The notes below the pieces were generated by a model. The model did no database searches. It was not told where the DNA came from and was given only the letters and a program-made list of their open reading frames with translations. This document shows positions 1 through 7,825 of a stretch of DNA of 55,823 bases, piece after piece. This DNA is from Paenibacillus dokdonensis (GTDB taxonomy: Bacteria > Bacillota > Bacilli > Paenibacillales > Paenibacillaceae), in the NCBI RefSeq assembly GCF_004916975.1, contig NZ_STGQ01000002.1, forward strand, positions 826,255 to 882,077, written 5' to 3'. The stretch's first letter is position 1. Every line of letters starts with the position of its first letter. The translations under genes were made by a program, and so were the position numbers.

Positions 1-7
1 TAATTGA

Positions 8-83
8 GAGCCATTAGCTCAGTTGGTAGAGCACCTGACTTTTAATCAGGGTGTCGAAGGTTCGAGTCCTTCATGGCTCACCA
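8..83 (+). tRNA. tRNA-Lys(TTT)
   Basis: Complete cloverleaf with acceptor arms GAGCCAT and ATGGCTC, anticodon loop CTTTTAA giving anticodon TTT, T-arm with GGTTCGAGTCC, and a CCA end encoded in the DNA. First gene of a tightly spaced five-tRNA cluster. Confidence 0.97.
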
Positions 84-99
84 GTTTTATAATTTATAT

Positions 100-174
100 G
101 CGGACGTGGCTCAGCGGTAGAGCATCGCCTTGCCAAGGCGAGGGTCGCGGGTTCGATTCCCGTCGTCCGCTCCA
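100..174 (+). tRNA. tRNA-Gly(GCC)
   Basis: Complete cloverleaf: acceptor GCGGACG pairs with CGTCCGC, anticodon loop TTGCCAA gives GCC, T-loop GGTTCGATTCC, and CCA is encoded. It lies 16 bases after the Lys gene in the same cluster. Confidence 0.97.
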
Positions 175-182
175 AATATTTT

Positions 183-256
183 GCGCCCTTAGCTCAGCTG
201 GATAGAGCGTTTGACTACGAATCAAAAGGCCAGGAGTTCGAATCTCTTAGGGCGCG
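183..256 (+). tRNA. tRNA-Arg(ACG)
   Basis: Acceptor GCGCCCT pairs with AGGGCGC, anticodon loop CTACGAA gives ACG, whose A34 is normally edited to inosine. Unlike its four neighbours the CCA end is not encoded, so it must be added after transcription. Confidence 0.96.
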
Positions 257-266
257 TTTTCTTTAA

Positions 267-349
267 GCCGGTGTGGCGGAATTGGCAGACGCGCGCGACT
301 CAAAATCGTGAGGGAAACCGTGGGGGTTCGAGTCCCTTCACCGGCACCA
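267..349 (+). tRNA. tRNA-Leu(CAA)
   Basis: Class II tRNA with a long variable arm. Acceptor GCCGGTG pairs with CACCGGC, anticodon loop CTCAAAA gives CAA, and CCA is encoded. Fourth gene of the cluster. Confidence 0.96.
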
Positions 350-356
350 TCGTTAT

Positions 357-433
357 CGGGATGTAGCTCAGCTTGGTAGAGCACCTGGTTTGGGACCAGG
401 GGGTCGCATGTTCAAATCGTGTCATCCCGACCA
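357..433 (+). tRNA. tRNA-Pro(TGG)
   Basis: Acceptor CGGGATG pairs with CATCCCG, anticodon loop TTTGGGA gives TGG, and CCA is encoded. Last tRNA of the cluster; the next gene is a cold-shock protein about 340 bases downstream. Confidence 0.97.
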
Positions 434-504
434 TTACCCGCTTATTATAGCCAATTTATAAAATGATTGAGAAACGCACTTAACCCTTGATAATTATGTT
501 GAGA

Positions 505-527
505 TCACTTGGGAAGTGTGTTTTTTT
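505..527 (+). terminator. weak terminator after the tRNA cluster
   Basis: Short hairpin CACTT-GGG-AAGTG followed by TG and a run of seven T. The stem is only five base pairs, so this is a likely but weak intrinsic terminator for the tRNA operon. Confidence 0.5.
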
Positions 528-610
528 GTTGCATAGGCTGTACCGCTGAAGATTATATAGTGTCATGGTTAACTAAAGGTGAATGGATTGAAGTGGAAAT
601 GCAAGAAAAG

Positions 611-641
611 TTGTAAATCAGCTCCAGTTGTGTGTTATAAT
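611..641 (+). promoter_or_regulatory. promoter of the first cold-shock gene
   Basis: A perfect -10 box TATAAT (636-641) is preceded by TGT, giving an extended -10 (TGTGTTATAAT). The -35 is poor; TTGTAA at 611 is 19 bases away. The identical 11-base extended -10 occurs before the second cold-shock gene at 45238-45248, which supports its use. Confidence 0.65.
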
Positions 642-668
642 TAGTTTATTGGAATTTCGACCTGAAGT

Positions 669-728
669 CACATATTGTAGAGGGTTATGATTTTGATTAT
701 CTAGCCTTGTACAATATGTGATTTTTTT
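669..728 (+). promoter_or_regulatory. leader hairpin of the first cold-shock gene
   Basis: A perfect 11-base inverted repeat CACATATTGTA (669-679) and TACAATATGTG (710-720) encloses an inner AGGG/CCTT stem and is followed at once by a run of seven T (722-728). It sits in the 5' untranslated region between the extended -10 promoter and the start at 774. The same architecture recurs at 45280-45335, so it is probably a functional RNA element, either an attenuator or a temperature-sensing leader. Which of these it is cannot be told from the sequence. Confidence 0.7.
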
Positions 729-773
729 GAATTTGAAGATCATGTAATTATGAAAGTATGGAGGTAATGGATC

Positions 774-974
774 ATGGAACAAGGAACAGTAAAGTGGTTT
801 AATGCAGACAAAGGCTTCGGTTTTATCGAGGTTGAAGGCGGAGACGACGTATTCGTGCATTTCAGTGCAATTGTTAGCGAGGGCTTCAAATCGTTGGATG
901 AAGGTCAACGCGTTGAATTTAATGTAGTACAAGGCAATCGAGGCCCACAGGCCGAGAATGTTGTTAAACTATAA
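774..974 (+). CDS. cold-shock protein (CspA/CspB family)
   Basis: 66-residue single cold-shock domain, the normal length for the family. It is an RNA/single-stranded DNA binding chaperone acting in the cytoplasm. RNP1 is visible as KGFGFIEV (about residues 13-20) and RNP2 as VFVHFSAI (about 26-33). The ATG at 774 has an AGGT ribosome site in ATGGAGGTAATGG. The gene has a long structured leader and its own terminator, typical of cold-shock genes controlled at RNA level. A close paralogue lies at 45386-45586; the two differ at only a handful of residues (for example Q3/T3, D12/E12, SEGF/GDGY). A YdjO-like gene follows both copies. Confidence 0.97.
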   Translation: MEQGTVKWFNADKGFGFIEVEGGDDVFVHFSAIVSEGFKSLDEGQRVEFNVVQGNRGPQAENVVKL

Positions 975-985
975 TTGCTGTTAGA

Positions 986-1018
986 AAGTCCCAAAACATA
1001 GTTTTGGGACTTTTTTTT
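986..1018 (+). terminator. terminator of the first cold-shock gene
   Basis: AGTCCCAAAAC and GTTTTGGGACT form an 11-base-pair stem with loop ATA and at least eight following T residues. It separates csp from the YdjO-like gene, so the latter needs read-through or its own promoter. Confidence 0.92.
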
Positions 1019-1053
1019 TCATCATTATTCCGGAAGAGAAAGAAGGATGCTGC

Positions 1054-1266
1054 TTGTACTATTCACGGAAAAGACAGATGATTGATCTTCCAGAGGAAAT
1101 GACAACGATATGGTCATGCACCAATAAAAAGTGCAATGGATGGATGAGGAACAACTTCGTTTTTTTGATTCAACCGATTTGTGGCCAATGCAATTGCTTC
1201 ATGGAAAAGGGTGAGAAAATGCTGCCTATTCTAGCTAATACAAGTCCTATTCAGACAAAGCACTAA
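1054..1266 (+). CDS. ydjO: YdjO-like cold-inducible zinc-ribbon protein
   Basis: 70-residue small protein resembling the Bacillus YdjO family, which is annotated as cold-shock inducible. Two cysteine pairs, WSCTNKKC (C-x4-C) and ICGQC (C-x2-C), make a probable zinc ribbon. The start is TTG at 1054, about seven bases after AGAAAGAAGG; the upstream ATG at 1047 is out of frame. The start aligns with ATG-TAC of the paralogue at 45672. It follows the cold-shock gene as in the second locus. Compared with the paralogue, the stretch between the cysteine pairs is more divergent (FVFLIQPI instead of FAFSEAPV). Molecular function is unknown. Confidence 0.8.
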   Translation: MYYSRKRQMIDLPEEMTTIWSCTNKKCNGWMRNNFVFLIQPICGQCNCFMEKGEKMLPILANTSPIQTKH

Positions 1267-1289
1267 ATAAAGCGAGGATTGATGAATCA

Positions 1290-1362
1290 CAAGGGCCACT
1301 ATCTACACCCGTAGAAGCGTATGTGGCGTTGTCTTCGGACAGGGGTTCGACTCCCCTCGCCT
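1290..1362 (+). pseudogene. ssrA': 3'-end fragment of a tmRNA gene (possible att site)
   Basis: The stretch holds GTAGAAGCGTATGTGGCG, then TCTTCGGAC and GGGGTTCGACTCCCC, the hallmark last ~70 bases of tmRNA: the end of the pseudoknot region, the tRNA-like T arm and the 3' acceptor strand. The tag-coding part and the 5' half are absent, and the expected CTCCACCA end is replaced by CTTCTTG. tmRNA 3' ends are common attachment sites for phages and integrative islands, so this is most simply an att remnant. No integrase is seen nearby. Coordinates of the left edge are approximate. Confidence 0.75.
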
Positions 1363-1493
1363 TCTTGTTTATGGACTAAAATGTAGACGAAATGTCTACA
1401 ATAATGGTTCTTCTTGATTAACCTAATAATACTCTTTGAATTATGATTTTAAATGATTTTTTATTACAAATTTACCAACTATACCTTGAGCTG

Positions 1494-1541
1494 AACTGCA
1501 CCCAATTGTTAGATATGTCTAACAATCGGGTGCAGTTTTTT
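1494..1541. terminator. long hairpin followed by T run
   Basis: Arms 1494-1513 and 1518-1537 pair over about 20 bases (AACTGCACCC with GGGTGCAGTT at the base, one mismatch) around the loop TATG, and six T follow. It is longer than a normal terminator stem. It may terminate transcription from either side, or it may be a small palindromic repeat. Confidence 0.6.
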
Positions 1542-1757
1542 ATGGTCAAAATTCAGTATGACCTCTCTATTCTTTTTTTAATTATATATTGGATGATACA
1601 TGATAATTGTAAAATTATTTCAGTTTGTCACGTGACATTATGGTGACAGGAGTAACTATTATTTAAAGTGGATTATTTATATAATTAATTGATTATTCAA
1701 AGATACAGTCACGAAATACAGGGCCTAGAGCCTAACGAGAAGGACATATTTTAGAAA

Positions 1758-1892
1758 ATGAATTTGCGTTACATAGGCATTCTTGATGCCCCAAACGATT
1801 CAGGATCTTGGCTTAGTTTAACCCAATTAGTCGAGATTGACGGTGAACAGATCAGTCTGGACACGCTAGCAAATCAGAGTTTGATTATATGA
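1758..1892 (+). CDS. possible 44-residue hypothetical ORF
   Basis: An open frame from ATG 1758 to TGA 1892 encodes a short protein starting MNLRYIGILDAPNDSG. The only ribosome site candidate (AGAAGGA, 1738) is about 13 bases away, and no family is recognised. The remaining intergenic sequence from 1363 to 1757 holds only the hairpin at 1494 and AT-rich DNA. It could be a gene fragment left by the same event that left the tmRNA remnant. Low certainty. Confidence 0.25.
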   Translation: MNLRYIGILDAPNDSGSWLSLTQLVEIDGEQISLDTLANQSLII

Positions 1893-1910
1893 AATTTGGA
1901 GGTATTGACA

Positions 1911-4583
1911 GTGAGAAAATTATCATTACTCACAAAAAAGGGGTTATTCGCGAAGTGTTTCCTAATACTTGTAATTGCATATGGCTCTGGTTTTTTTTCT
2001 GGAGAGGCTTATGCAGCCAATCCCGTAAGCGTATCTCTGGCAGGGAATGCCGTTACAGTTACTCATGGTCAAAGCGTGACATTAAGTTCAACGGTTACAG
2101 ATACTTCGGTTAGCGGTAATTCCCCTGTGGGCTCTGTTACGTTTACTGATAATGGCACTCCGATTCAAACGGCTCAGACTTTGATTGAGCAAACACCTGA
2201 GATTATTACATTAGCTTCGCCTCCGGGTAATATTCCAAGTGGATACAAACAAGCGTGTATGATTGATGGAAGAGATAACTATCCGGTAGGTTCTCCCACC
2301 TGTCCTGTTTTGAAATGGGGGGAGTATACGTTCTGGGGATATAGCGATACAGATAATATGGGTTATTTCAATATTGTGCAATACAATAAGGATGGAGATA
2401 TCGTCAATCAAAATATCTCCAATACAGGAGCTCGATATTTGTATAAAATCGAGCTGGACAACATGAACCATACGGTTTCTTTTGTTGGGCAAGCGGATCA
2501 GAAGGTAACATCAAACTTAAACTCACTGAAAGCAGCCAACGGTATAGCCTCAATAACGACTCCTCCATTATCGGTTGGCGTTCATGAGTTTAAGGCAGAG
2601 TTTAATTCAAGCGATGGCAACCATAATAATAATACATCATCCACCTTCGTGGTAAATGTTTCAAAGATCGCATCCCCGGTTTCATTGACAAGCAGCGCTA
2701 CATCGTCGGTTTATGGTGATAAGGTGTCTTTTACAGCAGAGGTTCCCTCTGTAAGTGGTCTTGTTCCTAGCGGTGCTGTCACTTTCTATGATGGAAACGT
2801 AGAGTTAGGGATTGTAACTTTGGGGAATAGCGGCGTAACCTCCGCGGTCTATGAGACGTCAAGTCTTACGTCAGGCGTTCATACGATTACTGCGAGCTAC
2901 AGTGGTGATAGCAACTTTGAATCAAGCACATCCTCAGCTTTGACACATACGGTTAATCACATCGAGTCGAATCCTAGTCTGACCTCTAGTTCAGCCCAAT
3001 TAACTTACGGCTCAGGCGTAACGTTCACGGTTTCCGTACCATCCATAAATTTGGTTCCTGTCACAGGTAGCGTAACGTTTAAAAATGGAACTACTCTATT
3101 ATGTAACGTTCCTATGGGGACAGATGGCACCGCACAATGTTCTGTACCCTTGTTATTAGCTGGTAGCCATACCATTACTGCGAGCTATAGCGGTGATAGT
3201 CACTATAAAGATATAACGAAGAGTTTGCTACAAAACGTGAATAAAATAGAGTCGCAAATGAATATGAATGTTTTACCATCTACGATAGTCGTGGGGGGCT
3301 CAGTTTCAATTGATGTACAAGTCGGTACGCTTGGCAATGTCATCCCTACAGGTACTGTTGATATTATTATCAATGATCAGACAGTCAGTTCGTCCGAGCT
3401 TGACGTGAATGGCAGTGTTCATTTCAATTTACCGCAGCTTTCTGTTGGATCGCACAAGATCGAGGTATCTTATCGAGGTGCTGATAACATCAAGAGTAGC
3501 GTGTCGACGGCACAGGTTATAAACGTGCTGAATAATAATAACGCAGACTTGAGCGGTATTGTCCTGTCAGGCGGCAGCGGCTCATCATCGACGCCCTCAA
3601 TCGATACAGTTACCTCGACAGACGGTACACTAAAGCTTCCCGTCGGTAAAACGGGTCAGGTTAGCTTGGGCAATGCAATCAAGATCTCGATTCCTGCTCA
3701 TGCTACAGACAGAGAGCTGATATTAACGATTGGAAAAATGACGGACTCGTTAAATCTGATTACGAAAAATGATGATCTGGCTAGCCCGATATTCGAAATT
3801 CTGAAGAACTTCTCGGAGAATTTCAGCAATGAGATTACGATGACCTTTACCTTCGATCCGAATAGCTTGAAGGGCGATCAAGAGGCTTGCGTATTCTACT
3901 ATGACGAATCGAAACAGGTCTGGGTGAAAGTCGGCGGCGAGGTAAACGGCAATACCATTACCGTCAAAGTTAATCACTTCACGAAGTTCGCGGTACTCGG
4001 TGTAGAGAAAGATTCAGATTCCACGTCAAACTCGAAGCAGCCGACAAGCTTCAGTGATGTCTCCGGGCACTGGGCGGAGAATAACATCAAGCAAGCGGTT
4101 AGCGCCGGTATCGTCAAGGGCTATCAGGACGGCAAGTTCAAGCCAGATCGTACCGTAACGCGAGCGGAATTTGCGGTCATGCTGATGAATGCCCTCAACC
4201 CGCAAGGGGATGAAGTAGCCCTGACGTTTATCGATAAGTCGAAGATCGGCGCCTGGGCGCAGAAACCGGTTATGCAGGCGGTATATGCAGGCATCATTAC
4301 AGGCTATGAGGACAGCACGTTCCGTCCGGATGCCGAAATTACACGCTCAGAAGTGGCAGCGATGATCGCCAAGGCTTTGGCTCAGTCGATAGAAGAGAAG
4401 ACAGCAACGGGCTTCGCGGACGACAAATACATTCCGGACTGGGCGAAAGGCGCAGTGGCGGCCATGAAAAACAGGGGTATTATTGAAGGTAAAGGCACGA
4501 ACCAATTTGCTCCGAACGATAATACCACAAGAGCAGAAGCGGTAACGGCACTGCTGAGAATGCTGGCGCAAAAGAGCATGTAA
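1911..4583 (+). CDS. Ig-like repeat surface protein with three SLH motifs
   Basis: About 890 residues. I chose the GTG at 1911 because GGAGGT (1898-1903) sits seven bases before it; the frame is open further up. Signal peptide about 1-35, cleaved at AYA/ANP. About four Ig-like domains with the repeated GSVTFxDNG and HTITASYSGDSxF signatures follow (about 36-545). The first appears interrupted by about 120 residues with two Cys and many Trp/Tyr (about 90-215). A beta-rich region (about 570-700) of the type often preceding SLH domains comes next, then three SLH motifs (about 713-886; FSDVSGHWAENNI, AWAQKPVMQAV, DWAKGAVAAM). SLH domains bind pyruvylated wall polymer, so the protein is displayed on the cell surface. 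The Ig repeats suggest adhesion or a stalk, but the ligand is unknown. Confidence 0.9.
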   Translation: MRKLSLLTKKGLFAKCFLILVIAYGSGFFSGEAYAANPVSVSLAGNAVTVTHGQSVTLSSTVTDTSVSGNSPVGSVTFTDNGTPIQTAQTLIEQTPEIITLASPPGNIPSGYKQACMIDGRDNYPVGSPTCPVLKWGEYTFWGYSDTDNMGYFNIVQYNKDGDIVNQNISNTGARYLYKIELDNMNHTVSFVGQADQKVTSNLNSLKAANGIASITTPPLSVGVHEFKAEFNSSDGNHNNNTSSTFVVNVSKIASPVSLTSSATSSVYGDKVSFTAEVPSVSGLVPSGAVTFYDGNVELGIVTLGNSGVTSAVYETSSLTSGVHTITASYSGDSNFESSTSSALTHTVNHIESNPSLTSSSAQLTYGSGVTFTVSVPSINLVPVTGSVTFKNGTTLLCNVPMGTDGTAQCSVPLLLAGSHTITASYSGDSHYKDITKSLLQNVNKIESQMNMNVLPSTIVVGGSVSIDVQVGTLGNVIPTGTVDIIINDQTVSSSELDVNGSVHFNLPQLSVGSHKIEVSYRGADNIKSSVSTAQVINVLNNNNADLSGIVLSGGSGSSSTPSIDTVTSTDGTLKLPVGKTGQVSLGNAIKISIPAHATDRELILTIGKMTDSLNLITKNDDLASPIFEILKNFSENFSNEITMTFTFDPNSLKGDQEACVFYYDESKQVWVKVGGEVNGNTITVKVNHFTKFAVLGVEKDSDSTSNSKQPTSFSDVSGHWAENNIKQAVSAGIVKGYQDGKFKPDRTVTRAEFAVMLMNALNPQGDEVALTFIDKSKIGAWAQKPVMQAVYAGIITGYEDSTFRPDAEITRSEVAAMIAKALAQSIEEKTATGFADDKYIPDWAKGAVAAMKNRGIIEGKGTNQFAPNDNTTRAEAVTALLRMLAQKSM

Positions 4584-4667
4584 AGCGAACCTTTTAGTTC
4601 ACGACATCTATCGAGAGGCTTTGGCCCGCCTTATCTGATTACCGATTCTCGAGAACCATTTCGATGG

Positions 4668-4690
4668 ACCCGCTCATTGAGCGGGTTTTT
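4668..4690 (+). terminator. terminator after the Ig/SLH gene
   Basis: ACCCGCTCA and TGAGCGGGT form a nine-base-pair GC-rich stem with a two-base loop, followed by a T run. Confidence 0.9.
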
Positions 4691-4866
4691 ACTTTTTCCA
4701 GGATTGTTAATGTTGATGGTTAATACTTGTGCAAATCCCCGCAACTTTCCTCCTTATCAGGAAGGATAAACACGCCCAACAGCGAATATTGTTCCATACT
4801 TGTTGTGAGGTGGTGGAGATAAAAGGCAATCGCTCCTTAAAGGCTGCCCGTAGGAAAAAAGGCTTC

Positions 4867-6603
4867 ATGTCTATGCTGCGTCAACGGTTTGTTTTCTCCT
4901 CTCTTCGCAAACGAATTATGATGTTTTTGACCGTTGGCTTTGTGGGATGCGCCGTCTTGATGGCGTCGGTCTCCTACAATGCGATCTACACGATGCAGCG
5001 CGATAAAATCAAGACTTCGATGGCTTTTGATCTGTACCAGCAAAGGTCCAAGCTGAATCAAATGTACAATAACCTGCTTCAGGTTACCCAGCAGATGACG
5101 CCGGAAGGCACAGTGGGCAACCTGATGGAGACGTATGTCTCTACCGTAGACATTTACAGCCAGCGTCTTCTCTCCCGCGATATTTCCTACAATATTGGAT
5201 TAATTACCTTTTCGAACCCGGCTATGGAGCTGGTCATGTACTACAATCCCGCAAGCGGACAAGCTCCCTATTCGAATTTGCCGCTGCGCGGAGACTTCAA
5301 GCTGCAATCATTGCCCAATGTGGCAGGGATGGAGACACTGAAATACCAGTCCCCGCATAAATCTCTATGCCGATTCAGCGATGATCTGGTGGTGTCGGTA
5401 ACCAGGGAAGTTCAATTTTCAGATGGTACGCAGTTAGTCGTTTATGTTGAAGCCAGGACGGATATCCCCGCCGATATGAACTCACTTTCAGCAAGCTTGA
5501 ATATGCCGTATGCACTTGTTTTCACCGATACGGCGGACCGGGTGACCTATAGCAGTAATTCAGCGGCCTTTGCGGCCGGAGAGCGGTTGATGTTAAACGG
5601 GGAATCGGGCATGACGGGTGAATATGTATGGAACCGGATGAAAGGCGATTACGGTTACAATATTGCGCTGCTGCTTCCCGTCTCCAGTTACAATCACGAG
5701 CTTTATACATGGAAAAATCACATGCTATGGATTCTCGCCATTGCCCTCCTGATGATGTTTACACTCACTTTGTTATTGCGAAGGCTGATTAACAGGCCTT
5801 TTCGATTGATCGAGAAGGAAATGAGGACCTTTGGCAAGGGCTACATGGGCACCCGTCAATATCATACGGGGATCGATGAATTTGACCGGTTATTCGATCA
5901 GTTCAATATGATGAAACGGCAGATTCAGCAGCTGATTATGGATGTGGAGCAGAAGGAAAAGCGCCGGCATCAGCTGGAGATCGAAAAACTTGCCTATCAG
6001 ATCAACCCGCATTTTCTGATGAATACGCTGAATTCGGTACGATGGCTGGCGGTCATGCATAAGCAGGAGGAGATCGAGAAATTTGTTTCCTCGTTAATTA
6101 TTTTGCTGAATTATAACTTGGGCAAATCAGAGGAAACGGCTACCTTCCGCTCGGAAATACAGATCATGCGAACGTATCTGGAGCTGCAGCAAATGCGGCA
6201 TGACTTTGAGGTGAAGCTGGATATTGCGGAAGAGGCCTATCTCGATAGCCCTGTTGCAAGATTCATCCTGCAGCCCATCGTGGAAAATGCCGTCTGTCAC
6301 GGCCTTGACGATAACGGCAAGCTGGAAATTATCATTTCGCCCGATGAAACAGTGCAGATGGTGCGCATCATCATCCGCGACGACGGCAAAGGGTTGAGCC
6401 AGGAGACGCTGGCCTTGCTGCAGCGCGACACGCCGGATCAGCAGCAGACGGGCTGGGGAATTGGGCTTCGGTACGTCCGGTCCATGCTGGAATCCTTTTA
6501 TGGCCGTAAAGCCCGCATGGATATCGAAAGCATGCCGAATCAAGGCACAACGGTTACGTTAAATCTTCCTTATCTCCATCCCAGAAAGGAGAGAGCGATT
6601 TGA
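4867..6603 (+). CDS. YesM-type sensor histidine kinase
   Basis: About 578 residues. The frame is open from 4729, but ATG 4867 (or 4873) follows AGGAAAAAAGG and gives a normal N-terminus beginning MSMLRQRF. Membrane helices at about 14-36 and 285-307 flank an extracellular sensing domain, then HAMP, a LytS-type His_kinase domain with the phospho-accepting His382 in QINPHFLMNTLN, and HATPase with N box ENAVCHGL (Asn about 474) and G box DDGKGL. The family autophosphorylates and passes the phosphate to a YesN partner. The stop overlaps the start of the regulator by four bases (TTGA), so the two are translationally coupled. The likely signal is the sugar imported by the adjacent ABC system. Confidence 0.92.
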   Translation: MSMLRQRFVFSSLRKRIMMFLTVGFVGCAVLMASVSYNAIYTMQRDKIKTSMAFDLYQQRSKLNQMYNNLLQVTQQMTPEGTVGNLMETYVSTVDIYSQRLLSRDISYNIGLITFSNPAMELVMYYNPASGQAPYSNLPLRGDFKLQSLPNVAGMETLKYQSPHKSLCRFSDDLVVSVTREVQFSDGTQLVVYVEARTDIPADMNSLSASLNMPYALVFTDTADRVTYSSNSAAFAAGERLMLNGESGMTGEYVWNRMKGDYGYNIALLLPVSSYNHELYTWKNHMLWILAIALLMMFTLTLLLRRLINRPFRLIEKEMRTFGKGYMGTRQYHTGIDEFDRLFDQFNMMKRQIQQLIMDVEQKEKRRHQLEIEKLAYQINPHFLMNTLNSVRWLAVMHKQEEIEKFVSSLIILLNYNLGKSEETATFRSEIQIMRTYLELQQMRHDFEVKLDIAEEAYLDSPVARFILQPIVENAVCHGLDDNGKLEIIISPDETVQMVRIIIRDDGKGLSQETLALLQRDTPDQQQTGWGIGLRYVRSMLESFYGRKARMDIESMPNQGTTVTLNLPYLHPRKERAI

Positions 6604-7658
6604 TCCGTGTATTAATTGTTGACGATGACAAGCTTGCTCGCAAAGGATTGATCTCAATTATGCCTTGGTCCAATCACGATATGATGGTGGTTGGGGAAGC
6701 GGCAAATGGTGCAAAGGCGCTGGAGTTTATGGAAACGCATGAGGTGGATCTGATGTTCGTGGATCTCTCGATGCCCGTCATGTCGGGAATGGAGCTGCTT
6801 CAAGTCATGCGCCAAAGATTTCCGGATCTGCGCGCCGTTATCTTATCGTTTCACGAAGAGTTTGAGAATGTACAGACGGCTTATCGTATGGGCGTGCTCG
6901 ATTATATCTCCAAGGTGCGCCTGGAATCGGAGGACGACGAGCAGATCCTGAAACGAATCCGGCAGCAAATGACAGGTGAAAGACTTGAACGTACCGTCAA
7001 GCCTCCTGCGTCATCCCCCGGGCAAAACACTTGCTCACAAGAGGAAGAAGAGTGGAGCAGACTGGAGCAGGGGTGGCGTTCTCACTACTGGCTCTATAAT
7101 GAATCCGTCTTCCAGCGCTTATGCAAACAGACCGTCGAAACAAAGATTTCCTTCCGCCGTCTGGAAGGGCTGTTCATGCGTGTGCTATCACAAATGGAAA
7201 CCGTTTTTGAATTGGATGCCGATTTCCGGTCCGAAGCAAACGATGTCCGGTCGGCTGTGGAATGGATGCGCGATTACAGGAACCGTGTCTATGCGCAGGT
7301 TGGGACATCCACCCATTTTACGAATACGACGAACAGCATTCTAAAGGCTGTGTTATTCATTCGCGAGCAGGCTTCCAATACGCTGCATGCCGAGAACGTC
7401 GCTGATCATGTGCATATGAGCCGAAGCTATTTTTCCCAATGCTTTAAGAAGCTGACGGGCTCGACATTCAACGATTACTTAAAGCAAGAGCGGATCAGAG
7501 CAGCCGAGAGATTACTGAGCGAAACCAATCAGTCGATTGCGTGGGTTGCTCATGCCGTTGGCTATAACGACTCCAAATATTTCTCTCAGCTCTTCTATGA
7601 ACAGACCCGCCTCTTGCCCTCGGAATTCCGGGCCCAATTTCATAGGGGGGATGATTGA
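6600..7658 (+). CDS. YesN-type response regulator with AraC HTH
   Basis: 352 residues starting at TTG 6600 with AAAGGAGAG at 6585-6593. Receiver domain about 1-120 with acidic pocket D8-D10 and phospho-acceptor Asp55 (FVDLSMP), a linker of about 120 residues, then a C-terminal AraC double helix-turn-helix (about 245-345; MSRSYFSQCFKKLTG and VAHAVGYNDSKYFSQLF). Overlaps the kinase by four bases. In this family the regulator activates the neighbouring carbohydrate importer, which here begins 168 bases downstream. Confidence 0.95.
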   Translation: MIRVLIVDDDKLARKGLISIMPWSNHDMMVVGEAANGAKALEFMETHEVDLMFVDLSMPVMSGMELLQVMRQRFPDLRAVILSFHEEFENVQTAYRMGVLDYISKVRLESEDDEQILKRIRQQMTGERLERTVKPPASSPGQNTCSQEEEEWSRLEQGWRSHYWLYNESVFQRLCKQTVETKISFRRLEGLFMRVLSQMETVFELDADFRSEANDVRSAVEWMRDYRNRVYAQVGTSTHFTNTTNSILKAVLFIREQASNTLHAENVADHVHMSRSYFSQCFKKLTGSTFNDYLKQERIRAAERLLSETNQSIAWVAHAVGYNDSKYFSQLFYEQTRLLPSEFRAQFHRGDD

Positions 7659-7825
7659 TTACAATCTATCGAACAAATATCTACCCCGGCCTATTACCCA
7701 TCACAAAACACGGCACATCCGTCTGACTTTTTTTCTCCGCTTCCCATGTACAATGAGAAGGCAAAGGATGAAGCACTTGCTTACGAAGTAAGAATTGCTT
7801 CGCGATTCTTTTAAGGAGGGATTAG

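Noticed and set aside
618..932. 104-codon minus-strand ORF across the first cold-shock gene
   Set aside because: Shadow of the leader and csp coding sequence; an equivalent shadow occurs at the second copy.
1443..1646. 67-codon ORF on the plus strand
   Set aside because: Runs straight through the 20-base-pair hairpin at 1494-1541, has no ribosome site, and encodes low-complexity hydrophobic sequence.
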